From contig NZ_FZOR01000034.1 in the NCBI RefSeq assembly GCF_900188445.1, positions 30,231 to 94,230 on the forward strand: 64,000 nucleotides of DNA, given 5' to 3'. The stretch is from Actinomadura meyerae (GTDB lineage: Bacteria > Actinomycetota > Actinomycetes > Streptosporangiales > Streptosporangiaceae). The notes beneath the pieces are model-generated. The model saw nothing but the letters and a program-made list of their open reading frames with translations, made no database searches and was not told where the DNA came from. Positions 36,137 through 44,503 of the stretch are shown here, in pieces. Positions within the stretch are counted from its first letter, which is position 1. Each line of letters opens with the position of its first letter. The translations under genes and the position numbers were made by a program.

Positions 36137-37630
36137 TTACTCAATGAGCTGCCGAGGACTGCCGTCGGAATCAAGCGCGAGTTCCCCGCCCATGTCGGCC
36201 CAGGTGTCGTTCCAGGCGTGACCGTGTTCGGGACCGCGCTGCCAGGTGTGGGTGAGGTGCCCGTCCGGGGCGCGGCCGAACACCGACAGGTCACCGCTGG
36301 GGTTGAGGACGACGGCCGGATCACTCGTCAACCGCCCGTGCAAGGGCGTCCACGCCGACCAGGGCCCGCCGGTACCGGTCTGCCAGCGATGATGCAGCGC
36401 GTCATCGGTACCGCGAGCGAACAGCACCATGCCCCCGTCCCGCCCGACGAGAACAGTGGGGCGTCCTTGCACAGCGCCTTCCATGTCGACCCAGGTGTCA
36501 TTCCAGGCATGACCGTGCTCGGGACCACGCTGCCACGTGTGCGTGACTCGCCCATCGGGGTCGCGGGCGAACACCGACAAGGCATCGTTCGGGCTCAACA
36601 CAACCGCCGGATCACTCGTCAACCGCCCGTGCAAGGGCGTCCACGCCGACCAGGGCCCGCCGGTACCGGTCTGCCAGCGATGATGCAGCACGTTGTCGGT
36701 GCCGCGAGCGAACAGCACCATGCCCCCGTCCCGCCCGACCACAACGGTGGGGCGTCCTTGCACGGCGCCTTCCATGTCGACCCAGGCGTCATTCCAGGCG
36801 TGACCGTGCTCGGGACCGCGCTGCCAGGTGTGAGTGATGCGCCCATCGGGGTCGCGAGCGAACACCGACAAGGCACCGTTCGGGCTCAGCACCACCGCCG
36901 GATCACTCGCGAGACGACCACCCAGCGACGCCCAATCCCGAGCCCACTCCCCAGCCTCGGACTGCCAGGTATGCCACAACGCCCCATCCCCACCCCGAAC
37001 GAACACCACCAACTTGCCGTAACGACCCACCAACGCCCACGGACGCCCCACCGCCGCCCCCGACGGACGACCCAACGACACCCACTCCGACCACGCACCA
37101 CCCGCCACGTTCTGCCACCGATGAACCACCCCACCCGACCCATCGACACCGAACACCACCATCCCCGAACCGTGATCCACCACCGACGGCACACCAACAC
37201 TCACCCGTGAAGCCCATCGCGGGGGTGCGCCGACCGCGGCGCGGGCCTCCCTGAGCAGTTCCCGTGCCTTCGTCTCGGCCTGGTCGTAACGGCGGGGGAA
37301 GGCGGAACGCTGGACCCGCTGCGCCGTCTGCCCGGCGGTGAGGTGGGGAGACTGCTGCTCGACGCGCACGGCGCGGGTGAAGAACTGCTCGGCCGCGTAG
37401 GGCACGTGCATGATCTGTCCCGGCGTCCCCCAGCCCTGGCTGGGGCGTTGCTGGAAGACGCCGAGGGAGTCCAGGTCCCCGCACGGCAGATTGTTCATGT
37501 GGGACTCGACCCATCCGGCTTCGAAACCGGCGAGCATCACCTTGTCGGAGACCTTGAGATCGCGACCGACGATGTAGACGGCCTTGGTCACCTCAAGGTC
37601 GTGCTGGGGCGGGACATGGCAGGGCTTCAT
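36137..37630 (-). CDS. Lysozyme-like domain fused to a seven-bladed PLL/DUF346-type propeller
   Basis: 497 aa; ATG at 37630 with GAGGAG seven bases upstream. Residues 8-125 form a lysozyme-like, transglycosylase-type domain (KVMLAGFEAGWVESHM with a candidate catalytic Glu, DSLGVFQQRPSQGWGT, AQRVQRSAFPRRYDQ), a type found in actinobacterial and phage wall hydrolases. From about 140 on, seven repeats of about 47 aa (e.g. GRDGGMVLFARGTD, LHHRWQTGTGGPWSAW) build a Photorhabdus-lectin-like propeller. No signal peptide or membrane helix is visible. Second gene of a pair with 37718-39301, whose propeller is nearly identical. Likely binds glycans and cleaves peptidoglycan; delivery unknown. Confidence 0.82.
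   Translation of the reverse strand: MKPCHVPPQHDLEVTKAVYIVGRDLKVSDKVMLAGFEAGWVESHMNNLPCGDLDSLGVFQQRPSQGWGTPGQIMHVPYAAEQFFTRAVRVEQQSPHLTAGQTAQRVQRSAFPRRYDQAETKARELLREARAAVGAPPRWASRVSVGVPSVVDHGSGMVVFGVDGSGGVVHRWQNVAGGAWSEWVSLGRPSGAAVGRPWALVGRYGKLVVFVRGGDGALWHTWQSEAGEWARDWASLGGRLASDPAVVLSPNGALSVFARDPDGRITHTWQRGPEHGHAWNDAWVDMEGAVQGRPTVVVGRDGGMVLFARGTDNVLHHRWQTGTGGPWSAWTPLHGRLTSDPAVVLSPNDALSVFARDPDGRVTHTWQRGPEHGHAWNDTWVDMEGAVQGRPTVLVGRDGGMVLFARGTDDALHHRWQTGTGGPWSAWTPLHGRLTSDPAVVLNPSGDLSVFGRAPDGHLTHTWQRGPEHGHAWNDTWADMGGELALDSDGSPRQLIE
36181..37207. repeat. 1-kb direct repeat, copy 1 (propeller DNA)
   Basis: Nearly identical to 37789-38815, offset by 1608 bp. Covers all seven propeller blades of both genes. 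Within each copy, blades 3-4 and 5-6 (about 285 bp each) are themselves near-duplicates. Points to recent duplication or ongoing gene conversion. Confidence 0.9.
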
Positions 37631-37717
37631 CGAGGTTCTCCTCGGTACGAGTCCGGGCAGGCAGGTGGAGCGGCGTCAGGCTGCGGCCGCTCCATCGGAG
37701 GCAGGCGGTGGTGAGCG

Positions 37718-39301
37718 TCAGCGGAGGAGACCGTCGGGCTGCGCCTGTGCTGCTGCGGCCGTTGTGGTGCCGGCCGGGTCGGGGGCAAGTTCCCCGCCCA
37801 TGTCGGCCCAGGTGTCGTTCCAGGCGTGACCGTGTTCGGGACCGCGCTGCCAGGTGTGGGTGAGGTGCCCGTCCGGGGCGCGGCCGAACACCGACAGGTC
37901 ACCGCTGGGGTTGAGGACGACGGCCGGATCACTCGTCAACCGCCCGTGCAAGGGCGTCCACGCCGACCACGGCCCGCCGGTACCGGTCTGCCACCGATGA
38001 TGCAACGCGTCATCGGTACCGCGAGCGAACAGCACCATGCCCCCGTCCCGCCCGACCACAACGGTCGGACGCCCCACGACCGCACCCTCCATGTCCACCC
38101 AGGACTCGTTCCAGGCGTGGCCATGTTCCGGGCCGCGTTGCCACGTGTGCGTGATGCGCCCATCGAGGTCGCGGGCGAACACCGACAGAGCACCGTTCGG
38201 GCTCAACACAACCGCCGGATCACTCGTCAACTGCCCATGCAGGGGCGTCCAGGCCGACCACGGCCCGCCGGTGCCGGTCTGCCAGCGATGATGCAGCGCA
38301 TCATCGGCGCCTCGGGCGAACAGCACCATGCCCCCGTCCCGCCCGACGAGAACGGTGGGGCGTCCTTGCACGGCGCCTTCCATGTCGACCCAGGCGTCAT
38401 TCCAGGCGTGACCGTGCTCGGGACCGCGCTGCCAGGTGTGAGTGATGCGCCCATCGGGGTCGCGAGCGAACACCGACAAGGCACCGTTCGGGCTCAGCAC
38501 CACCGCCGGATCACTCGCGAGACGACCACCCAGCGACACCCAATCCCGAGCCCACTCCCCAGCCTCGGACTGCCAGGTATGCCACAACGCCCCATCCCCA
38601 CCCCGAACGAACACCACCAACTTCCCGTAACGACCCACCAACGCCCACGGACGCCCCACCGCCGCCCCCGACGGACGCCCCAACGACACCCACTCCGACC
38701 ACGCACCACCCGCCACGTTCTGCCAACGATGAACCACCCCACCCGCCCCATCGACACCGAACACCACCATCCCCGAACCGTGATCCACCACCGACGGCAC
38801 ACCCACACTCACCCGCGGAGTCCACCGGGGAGCGGTCCACCACGTGGTCTCCCTTCGGGCACCGGCCCAGTTGAAGCTCAAGTGCACGTGGTCGGTGTGC
38901 GGGTTGTCCCCCGTGTACGGTCTCCAGCCGGCGCCGGGGCGGTACGCCTCCCAGATACGGCGGTTCCAGATCACGTACATGATCCCGAACCGGCGCGCCA
39001 GCGCGTGGGGGTTGCCGTGCCGGTCCGTGGCCAGGAGCCAGTCGATGAGGTCGGACGCGATGTGCCCTTGGGTGTGAACGTTCACTCCCCAGTCCCAGGC
39101 GCGTCCTTCCTTGTGCTCACTGCGGCCGCGTTTGCCGCACTCCCTGCTGATGCCCATGTCCCGGGTGCCCGGGTAGGCGGCGAGCACCAGGTCGCGGAAC
39201 GCGACCACGCCCGGCTTCGCCGACGGGTCGCAGTCCCGCTGGCCCTCGTACGCGGCATAGGGGTCGATCTGCGGACCGAAGTTGGGTGTGCTGGGGGGCA
39301 T
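37718..39301 (-). CDS. M15-like zinc peptidase domain fused to a seven-bladed PLL/DUF346-type propeller
   Basis: 527 aa from the ATG at 39301 (GAGGAG eight bases upstream). The N-terminal domain (about 1-165) carries GRSEHKEGRAWDWGVN and PHTDHVHLSFNWAGA, the His/Asp zinc-ligand pattern of D,D-peptidase or endopeptidase M15-like proteins, plus FGIMYVIWNRRIW, common in actinobacterial members. Seven propeller repeats follow, nearly identical to those of the downstream gene, and an Ala/Gln-rich end. No signal peptide. 87 bp separate it from the 36137-37630 gene, so both are probably one operon giving complementary wall-cleaving activities with one targeting module. Confidence 0.83.
   Translation of the reverse strand: MPPSTPNFGPQIDPYAAYEGQRDCDPSAKPGVVAFRDLVLAAYPGTRDMGISRECGKRGRSEHKEGRAWDWGVNVHTQGHIASDLIDWLLATDRHGNPHALARRFGIMYVIWNRRIWEAYRPGAGWRPYTGDNPHTDHVHLSFNWAGARRETTWWTAPRWTPRVSVGVPSVVDHGSGMVVFGVDGAGGVVHRWQNVAGGAWSEWVSLGRPSGAAVGRPWALVGRYGKLVVFVRGGDGALWHTWQSEAGEWARDWVSLGGRLASDPAVVLSPNGALSVFARDPDGRITHTWQRGPEHGHAWNDAWVDMEGAVQGRPTVLVGRDGGMVLFARGADDALHHRWQTGTGGPWSAWTPLHGQLTSDPAVVLSPNGALSVFARDLDGRITHTWQRGPEHGHAWNESWVDMEGAVVGRPTVVVGRDGGMVLFARGTDDALHHRWQTGTGGPWSAWTPLHGRLTSDPAVVLNPSGDLSVFGRAPDGHLTHTWQRGPEHGHAWNDTWADMGGELAPDPAGTTTAAAAQAQPDGLLR
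37789..38815. repeat. 1-kb direct repeat, copy 2 (propeller DNA)
   Basis: Second copy of the repeat at 36181-37207; sequence similarity ends sharply where the N-terminal catalytic domains begin. Confidence 0.9.
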
Positions 39302-39535
39302 GTGCTGCGCTCCTCGAACCGGTTCGTGGATCCGACACGGCACAGCCTTGACCCGGTCGCTCTCACCCCGGTCACTTCACGGTCACACGGCCGGGCTCCG
39401 GTCCGCCGCCGGAACTCGTCCGCGACGCCGAGCACCAGCGCGACGCCGTCCTCGGTCACGGGCGCCTGGGCCGGTGCGCGGCCCAGCGTCCGTCGGCCTC
39501 GCCCAGTCCGCTCGGCGCCGGGCCGCGCCTCCGCC

Positions 39536-39805
39536 TCATCCGTCCACAAGACCCTTAGCGAAGGCGAACGTCTCCACGAACTCCCGGTACGCCGGATCCG
39601 TCTCATTCGCCGCCAGGGCCGCCAGCTCATCAGCAAGCCGCCGTTTGTCCGCGTACGAGAACTGGTTGAGGAGATAACCGGCTTACTCCTGCTGCTGGAG
39701 CGCCGTGTCGTCGTCCACTACCGTTTCATCGCAGGTCTCGAAAAACCATATGTACGCCACCACTGCCTTGAGCAACTGCGCGACCAATTGACGGGATTCA
39801 CTCAT
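39536..39805 (-). pseudogene. Small actinomycete FFE-type protein gene, split by an in-frame TAA
   Basis: From the ATG at 39805 the frame gives a 40-aa peptide (MSESRQLVAQLLKAVVAYIW, then FFETCDETVVDDD, ending LQQQE), then TAA at 39683-39685, then continues in frame with AGYLLNQFSYADKRRLADEL and DPAYREFVETFAFAKGLVDG to a TGA at 39536. Together these 88 residues match, from memory, a widespread family of small acidic actinomycete proteins with a W-FFE motif. One base change (TAC or TAT to TAA) would explain the break. Function unknown. From 39302 to 39535 I see no gene. Confidence 0.6.
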
Positions 39806-40629
39806 CCCCGTATCCCACCAGGCCCCACCGACGGACAGTCACATGCTGGGCTGAGGGGTGCAGGCTCGCGTTCCCTATGCATCAACGCCACCCAGTAGGA
39901 GCATTGCCGACTTGGCTGCCGCTCCCCCCGCCGAGGTGGTCACTAGCATCGGCGCCACAGCCTCGGTGTAGCCACTGATACGTCCACGACGCACCGAGTA
40001 CCCGTCTGGGTGAGTGCGATAGGAACGCAGGAGACAACTTGGAATCCCATCTCGTGTCAGCGGTCAGCAGGAAGCACGCACGCGAGGAGGTCGGAGCCCA
40101 CCGCCGACGTTCGTCGGACCACCCGGACACCGGCACCGGGATTGGAAGGAACCCGAGAATCCGTGCCCACCAAGCAGGCATCCACCTCGTCCGCACTCCG
40201 TTCCTCCCAATCCCAGAGCGCTCCAGCGACAAACTCATGCCGTCATCATGGCGTTTGCTACATTCCAACTCCCGTCGCAACCGAACGGGAGCCGAAACTT
40301 GATCCAGGCCCCGCGCTGCCCGTTCTGGTCGCTGCGTTGGGAAGCCGCGATCAACCCCCACCTCACCGAGCACGCCCCTGGCTCACCGGAGCCTAGGCGT
40401 CCTCGCGACTATCAGCGAAGCTTGAGCGCTTAACACGCGAGTGCAGCACACGAATGGGCCTCACATTGGTTTAGTGAACTGGCTTTTTGGAGCTGCACGG
40501 AACCCGGAGCACGGCCACAAGGAGCGCCTGGCCCCTGACCCTGCTGCCGAAGGTACGTCGATGCGGCCCGTCATATTTGCGGAGCCGTGCAAGCCATCGG
40601 GCACGCCCACGGGCGAGGACTTGCAAGCC
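39806..40629. other. About 0.8 kb without a supportable gene, island interior
   Basis: Lower GC than the surroundings and several short open frames on both strands. None has recognisable similarity. One frame from a TTG at 40039 has an AGGAG five bases upstream and would encode 87 aa, but its composition is not convincing. The right end holds the promoter of the next gene. Confidence 0.5.
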
Positions 40630-40635
40630 TATAAT
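40630..40635 (+). promoter_or_regulatory. Perfect TATAAT -10 box before the nuclease-like gene
   Basis: TATAAT at 40630-40635 followed 16 bp later by AAGGAGG (40651-40657) and ATG at 40666. No good -35 at 17 bp. Transcription would begin near 40642, which favours the 40666 start. Confidence 0.55.
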
Positions 40636-40665
40636 CTTGTCCGATTCGCGAAGGAGGATGAGACC

Positions 40666-41628
40666 ATGGCGGCGGTGGATGACGCCTTCCGGTCGGCTCG
40701 CATTGAAGCCGTTCGGCACATGACCGCGTGTGAGCAGGTCAGCCTGCGATGGAGCGAGACGTCGATCACCGAGATCGTGATGGCTCAGGCGGCGCGGGCA
40801 GTCACCGTTGTTCCGTTCACTCAGCGAGCCGAGGCTCTCAGTGGCGCCGACTGGGTCTGGTGGTGGGTGGACAGAACGGGTGCTTACGGGATGCTAGTCC
40901 AGGCGAAGCGCGTGACCGTGTCGGGGAGCAGATGGAGCTTCGACTTCGGATACAAAGCGAGAAGCACGGCGCCTCCACAACGCGAGGTGCTTCATTCTAG
41001 TGCGGCGCGACTCGACCTTCTGCCCGTATATGCGCTTTACCTTGGAACAGGCAATTACCGAGGGCGAGAGCGCTGTTCGGACGATCACAAGAGCGAGAAC
41101 TGCATCTCTTGCACCAAGCGCACTATTTCCCTGATGCCAGCACTACTCGCAGAAGAACTGATTGTGAGTGACGCAGCAACGACCTACGAGCGGTCGGTTG
41201 CACTGGAGGACTTATGGACGCCACCTCCTGCGCGCGCATTGTTGATACCAACGCTCGAGAGGCAACTACAACCAGAACTCTTGAATTTCCTACAAGAGCC
41301 GCAGGACGGAACACGAGCAGTCACCCGTTCGATGATCGACCAAGTACTGAGAGCCCGCTACGGAGCGTTCACCGCGGTATCGACGAGCGTCGGAAGTTCG
41401 CACTCTGGTGACCACGACCGGCTTGGCCGGGTCTTTGGCGACGTCCCGGACGACACTGGGCACTGGGGTCAGAGGTACTTCGAGCACACACTCAACCCTC
41501 TACTGCACGTGCCGCCCGACTACATCCTTGAGATTGCCTCAGGTGATTTCGATCAGGACCGCTTGACATCGGACATGCCAGACAACATCGCAGGCGTTGT
41601 CGTGGTGCAAGTGCCCCAGCACAAGTAA
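40666..41628 (+). CDS. Putative PD-(D/E)XK-like nuclease protein (DUF6615-like) in low-GC island
   Basis: 320 aa from the ATG at 40666, chosen for AAGGAGG eight bases upstream and a TATAAT box; in-frame ATG 40561 (355 aa) and GTG 40441 (395 aa) are alternatives. The block TEIVMAQAARAVTVVPFT ... GADWVWWWVDRTG ... MLVQAKRV has the order Glu, Asp, Gln-x-Lys expected of PD-(D/E)XK nuclease folds, and resembles actinobacterial DUF6615-type proteins. CSDDHKSENCISC may bind a metal. Codon use is less GC-biased than in neighbours, suggesting transfer. Possible role in defence against foreign DNA; this is inference. Confidence 0.6.
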   Translation: MAAVDDAFRSARIEAVRHMTACEQVSLRWSETSITEIVMAQAARAVTVVPFTQRAEALSGADWVWWWVDRTGAYGMLVQAKRVTVSGSRWSFDFGYKARSTAPPQREVLHSSAARLDLLPVYALYLGTGNYRGRERCSDDHKSENCISCTKRTISLMPALLAEELIVSDAATTYERSVALEDLWTPPPARALLIPTLERQLQPELLNFLQEPQDGTRAVTRSMIDQVLRARYGAFTAVSTSVGSSHSGDHDRLGRVFGDVPDDTGHWGQRYFEHTLNPLLHVPPDYILEIASGDFDQDRLTSDMPDNIAGVVVVQVPQHK

Positions 41629-42037
41629 AAGCCGCAGGTCACCAGAGCGAACTCGAAGGCTTCAGAGCCACTATCACATGACCTGATTCAGCAAGGACGA
41701 CGTGCCTGCGCCTATAGCACGCTTCTCACGTACAAGCTCCGGGTTCTACCTCGGCGGTGACCCGGATGCGCCGATCTCCCAGCGCTCCACCAGCACCAGC
41801 GGGCGTCGGTCGCGGGTACCGGAGGCTGCTCGACTTCAACCTCCTCGATGGGTCGGACATCGTCTTCGAGGAGTTGAGCGGCGGCCTTTGGTTCCATGAC
41901 GTTGAACCACGCCTGCTCAAGGCCGAACAGACTTCGTTCTGGAAGCCTGACTGCGGTGTCCTAGAGTTCTGGGTCGCAGCCGGGAACGTGCTGCGGGATC
42001 ACAGCGACCAGATCACCGGGGACAGAGCCAATGATCT
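41629..42037. other. 409 bp without a supportable gene
   Basis: No complete gene seen. On the minus strand, stretches such as EVEVEQPPVPATDAR and VLVERWEIGASG appear in different frames, suggesting a decayed gene, but I cannot name it. Confidence 0.4.
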
Positions 42038-42608
42038 TCACGACGACGTAGGTTTCGTTTCCGTCATCAGCACGGACGACAATGCCAGCCGGAAGCCGGG
42101 TAGATCGGCAGCGTGCTCGTGGCCGTCGCGCAGGGATCCGCGTGCCAACTCCCGGATCATCCTGATCAATCGGCGGAGCAGGCGGGTGCCTTCTTCCAGG
42201 TGATGGCGCTTGTGGTCGTCGTCGGTCGGCAACAGGTGACCGACATGGGTTCTGCCTCCGAGCGGTCTGGCGTGCTCAGCGTTGTAGCGCGCATGAGCCG
42301 TCTGAGCATCACGAGTGAGGGCTTGGTAGAAGTCGTCGCCGGAGCCGTCCTCGCGTATGTCGGCGGCGATCAGCCACGGAATGCTCGTATCGCTCCAGAC
42401 GGCGCCGCGCCACCGATGGACCCTGGCCTTGAAGACCACCTCGTCGTCTATCGCGCGGATCCGTTCGTGGCCGACCTCGTCCACCGCAAACTGGGCGCGG
42501 GCCTTGGCCAGCAGGGGGGTCGATCTCGTCCAAAGGCTGATCAAGCGGAGGCAGCGGGAGACCGAGGTCCTCCAGGAGCGCCCGCAGTGTCGGCCGAGTC
42601 GGTTCCAT
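42038..42608 (-). pseudogene. Frameshifted partner of the RHH gene, unrecognised family
   Basis: Starts ATG at 42608 (MEPTRPTLRALLEDLGLPL, then DQPLDEIDP), 4 bp after the RHH stop. The frame is lost in a run of six C (minus strand, 42514-42519). Removing one C joins it to LLAKARAQFAVDEVGHERIR and gives an uninterrupted 189-aa protein ending at 42038. The restored protein is hydrophilic, with AARLVWSD-like and His-rich parts (HVGHLLPTDDDHKRHHLEEG); I do not recognise it. Either a true pseudogene, phase variation or a sequencing error. Operon position after an RHH gene suggests a toxin-like partner, by inference only. Confidence 0.6.
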
Positions 42609-42612
42609 TCGA

Positions 42613-42900
42613 TCAGATGTCCTCGCTGATCCCACCGAGCCGTTCGATGTCCTCGGCCGGGATGTCAGTCAGGAGCGAGACGCTGGAGGCAGCCGATCCG
42701 TCGAGCTTGCGGAGCTTGTCGAGCATTGCCTGACGCATCTTCTCGCGGTGGGACGCCAGGTAGGCCCGGACAGCCTCCCCCACCAGTTCCTTCTTTGTCA
42801 TCCCGAGGAAGTGAGCGCCATCAGTGATCAGCTCATCCGTGTCTCGGTCGCCCTTGAGGGGCGCGCTGGCCCGTCCCGCCGTGGGCTTGGTGGCAGCCAC
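42613..42900 (-). CDS. Ribbon-helix-helix-like small protein, antitoxin-type
   Basis: 95 aa, GTG start at 42900 with GGAGG seven bases upstream. Central part DTDELITDGAHFLGMTKKEL followed by VGEAVRAYLASHREKM has the strand-helix-helix pattern of RHH DNA-binding proteins, and the C-terminal part (SLLTDIPAEDIERLGG) could bind a partner. Stop lies 4 bp before the frameshifted gene. Looks like the antitoxin of a two-gene module; not proven. Confidence 0.6.
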   Translation of the reverse strand: MAATKPTAGRASAPLKGDRDTDELITDGAHFLGMTKKELVGEAVRAYLASHREKMRQAMLDKLRKLDGSAASSVSLLTDIPAEDIERLGGISEDI

Positions 42901-42949
42901 ACGATCACCTCCAAGTCTCTCTTCGAGTCCCTCCCGGACGGCGACCGAG

Positions 42950-43441
42950 TCAGGCCTTCTCCGTTGACGACGGGCCGGCGTGGCCGCCGTAGGTGGCGAT
43001 CTTGTATTCGGTCGCCGCCAGCGAGAGGGTCAGTTCCCTGAGCTGGCGGCGGATCGTGTCGCGGTGTTCGAGGAGCAGGTCAAGGCGCTCGGGGACGGTG
43101 TCGTCGCCCTCGTCGGCCAGCCGCATGTAGTGCTGAAGGTCGCGCATGGCCATCCCGGACAGGCGCATGCGGGTCAGGAAAACCAGTCTCCGTACCGTCT
43201 GCGCGTCGTAGCTGCGGTGGCCGCCGGCATCCCGGGGCACCTCGACCAGGCCGATCCGCTCGTAGTAACGAAGTGTGTGCGGCGACATGTCGAGCAGGTC
43301 GGCGACTTCCGTGATGGTCATCGGCTCGGTGGCGGCGCTGACGTCCACCAGGCGGTGAATGACCTCGACCGACATCGGGCCGTCGACCTCGTCGAGGGCC
43401 GCGAGCGCCTTCGACATCAGATCGTCCGTGGCCATGGCCAC
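42950..43441 (-). CDS. MerR-family regulator, last gene of the SDR operon
   Basis: 163 aa from GTG 43441 (ATG 43435 also possible). An unusual 37-residue N-terminal extension precedes the MerR winged helix (MTITEVADLLDMSPHTLRYY, ERIGLVEVPRDAGGHRSYD) and a dimerisation helix (LEHRDTIRRQLRELTLSL). No cysteine pattern for metal sensing. Only 3 bp after the SDR stop, so cotranscribed. The palindrome in the SDR promoter is the likely binding site, giving autoregulation. Confidence 0.9.
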   Translation of the reverse strand: MAMATDDLMSKALAALDEVDGPMSVEVIHRLVDVSAATEPMTITEVADLLDMSPHTLRYYERIGLVEVPRDAGGHRSYDAQTVRRLVFLTRMRLSGMAMRDLQHYMRLADEGDDTVPERLDLLLEHRDTIRRQLRELTLSLAATEYKIATYGGHAGPSSTEKA

Positions 43442-43444
43442 ACT

Positions 43445-44320
43445 CTAAATCGGCCGGGCGGATGCGGGGGCGCCGGGGAAGTCGGCGGCGCGCGCGGTAG
43501 GGGCCCAGCGTTCGAGCTCCTCCAGGTTCTGCCGGTAGGACCTTCCGATCCGCTCGACCGCCTCACGCCCGAGCGGAAGCCGCAACGGCAGCTCGTCACC
43601 CTCGACCAGGCCCACGATGATCTCCGCGGCCCGCACCGGATCGCCCTCCTGGATCCCGTCGGCGCTCGCCATATCGTTGCGGACGGCGGCCAGCAGCCCG
43701 GCGTACGCGGCGCCGGCGTCGGCGACCCCGAGCACGTCGGGCGCGTTGAACGAGGTGCGGAACCGGCTCGGCTCGACGATCATCACCCGGACGCCGAACG
43801 GCGCGACCTCGCCGGCCAGCGCCTCCGACCAGCCTTCGAGGGCGAACTTGCCGGCCGAGTACGCGCCGACACCGGGGAAGGAGATGCGCCCGCCCTGGCT
43901 GCTCATCTGCACGATCGTGCCCGACCCCTGCTCGCGGAAGTACGGCAGGACGGCCCGCACCAGCGCCGCGGGACCCAGCAGGTGCAGTTCCAAGGACGCG
44001 CGCAGCTCTTCTTCGTCCACTTCCTCGGCCGCGCCGACGATCCCGCGGCCGGCGTTGTTCACCAGCACGTCCACGCGGTCGAACCGGTCGACCGCCGCCC
44101 TGATGACGTCTCCGGCGCGTCCGGTGTCACGCACGTCGAGCTCGGCGACCAGCACTTGGTCGCGGTGGGCGTCCGCGAGGTCGGCGACCGACCCGGGCCG
44201 CCGCACGGCCAGCACCACGTTGTCGCCCCGCCCGACCGCGCACTCGGCGATGGCACGGCCGAAGCCCGCCGACGCGCCGGTGATGATCCACGTCCGCTGA
44301 GTCCCTGGTTGAGATGTCAT
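43445..44320 (-). CDS. SDR-family oxidoreductase
   Basis: 291 aa from the ATG at 44320. Classical SDR: WIITGASAGFGRAIAE (cofactor loop), LDVRDTGRAGDV, LVNNAGRGIVG, catalytic Ser in IVQMSSQGGRIS, and YSAGKFALEG giving the YxxxK pair. Probably NADP-dependent (Arg after the second strand, VRRPGS). No ribosome site upstream; the promoter places the transcript start at or next to the ATG, so the mRNA seems leaderless. First gene of an operon with merR. Confidence 0.93.
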   Translation of the reverse strand: MTSQPGTQRTWIITGASAGFGRAIAECAVGRGDNVVLAVRRPGSVADLADAHRDQVLVAELDVRDTGRAGDVIRAAVDRFDRVDVLVNNAGRGIVGAAEEVDEEELRASLELHLLGPAALVRAVLPYFREQGSGTIVQMSSQGGRISFPGVGAYSAGKFALEGWSEALAGEVAPFGVRVMIVEPSRFRTSFNAPDVLGVADAGAAYAGLLAAVRNDMASADGIQEGDPVRAAEIIVGLVEGDELPLRLPLGREAVERIGRSYRQNLEELERWAPTARAADFPGAPASARPI

Positions 44321-44327
44321 GCCGGCG

Positions 44328-44359
44328 ACGCTAGGAGTTCGAGCGCGCTCGAACGCAAG
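44328..44359 (-). promoter_or_regulatory. MerR-type promoter with palindrome in a 19-bp spacer
   Basis: On the minus strand TTGCGT (-35) and TAGCGT (-10) are 19 bp apart, the long spacing typical of MerR-activated promoters. The perfect 18-bp palindrome GTTCGAGCGCGCTCGAAC (44337-44354) overlaps the -35 and the spacer. The -10 ends 8 bp before the SDR ATG. Confidence 0.65.
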
Positions 44360-44503
44360 CGCGGCGTCCGCCGCTGCTCCCCGACACGCGGGGTTCGAGT
44401 ACCACCCAGGTGAGGAGCGGCTCGCAGCTCGTGGAGGGAGTGGGCCGTGTGCCCCCCGCCACGAAGTGGAAGATCTCGGTGGTGTCGGGCGTTGGCGCGA
44501 GAT

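Noticed and set aside
36137..39301. Signal peptides on the two propeller proteins
   Set aside because: Both starts are fixed by good ribosome sites and the N-termini are hydrophilic; no hydrophobic segment is present upstream in frame.
40039..40302. 87-codon frame from a TTG with AGGAG upstream
   Set aside because: The translation is Arg/Ser/His-rich with no similarity, and the opposite strand is equally open. Not enough support.
35236..43000. attL/attR repeat of the tRNA-Gly 3' end and an integrase
   Set aside because: I found neither a second copy of the tRNA end nor an integrase-like protein in the window.
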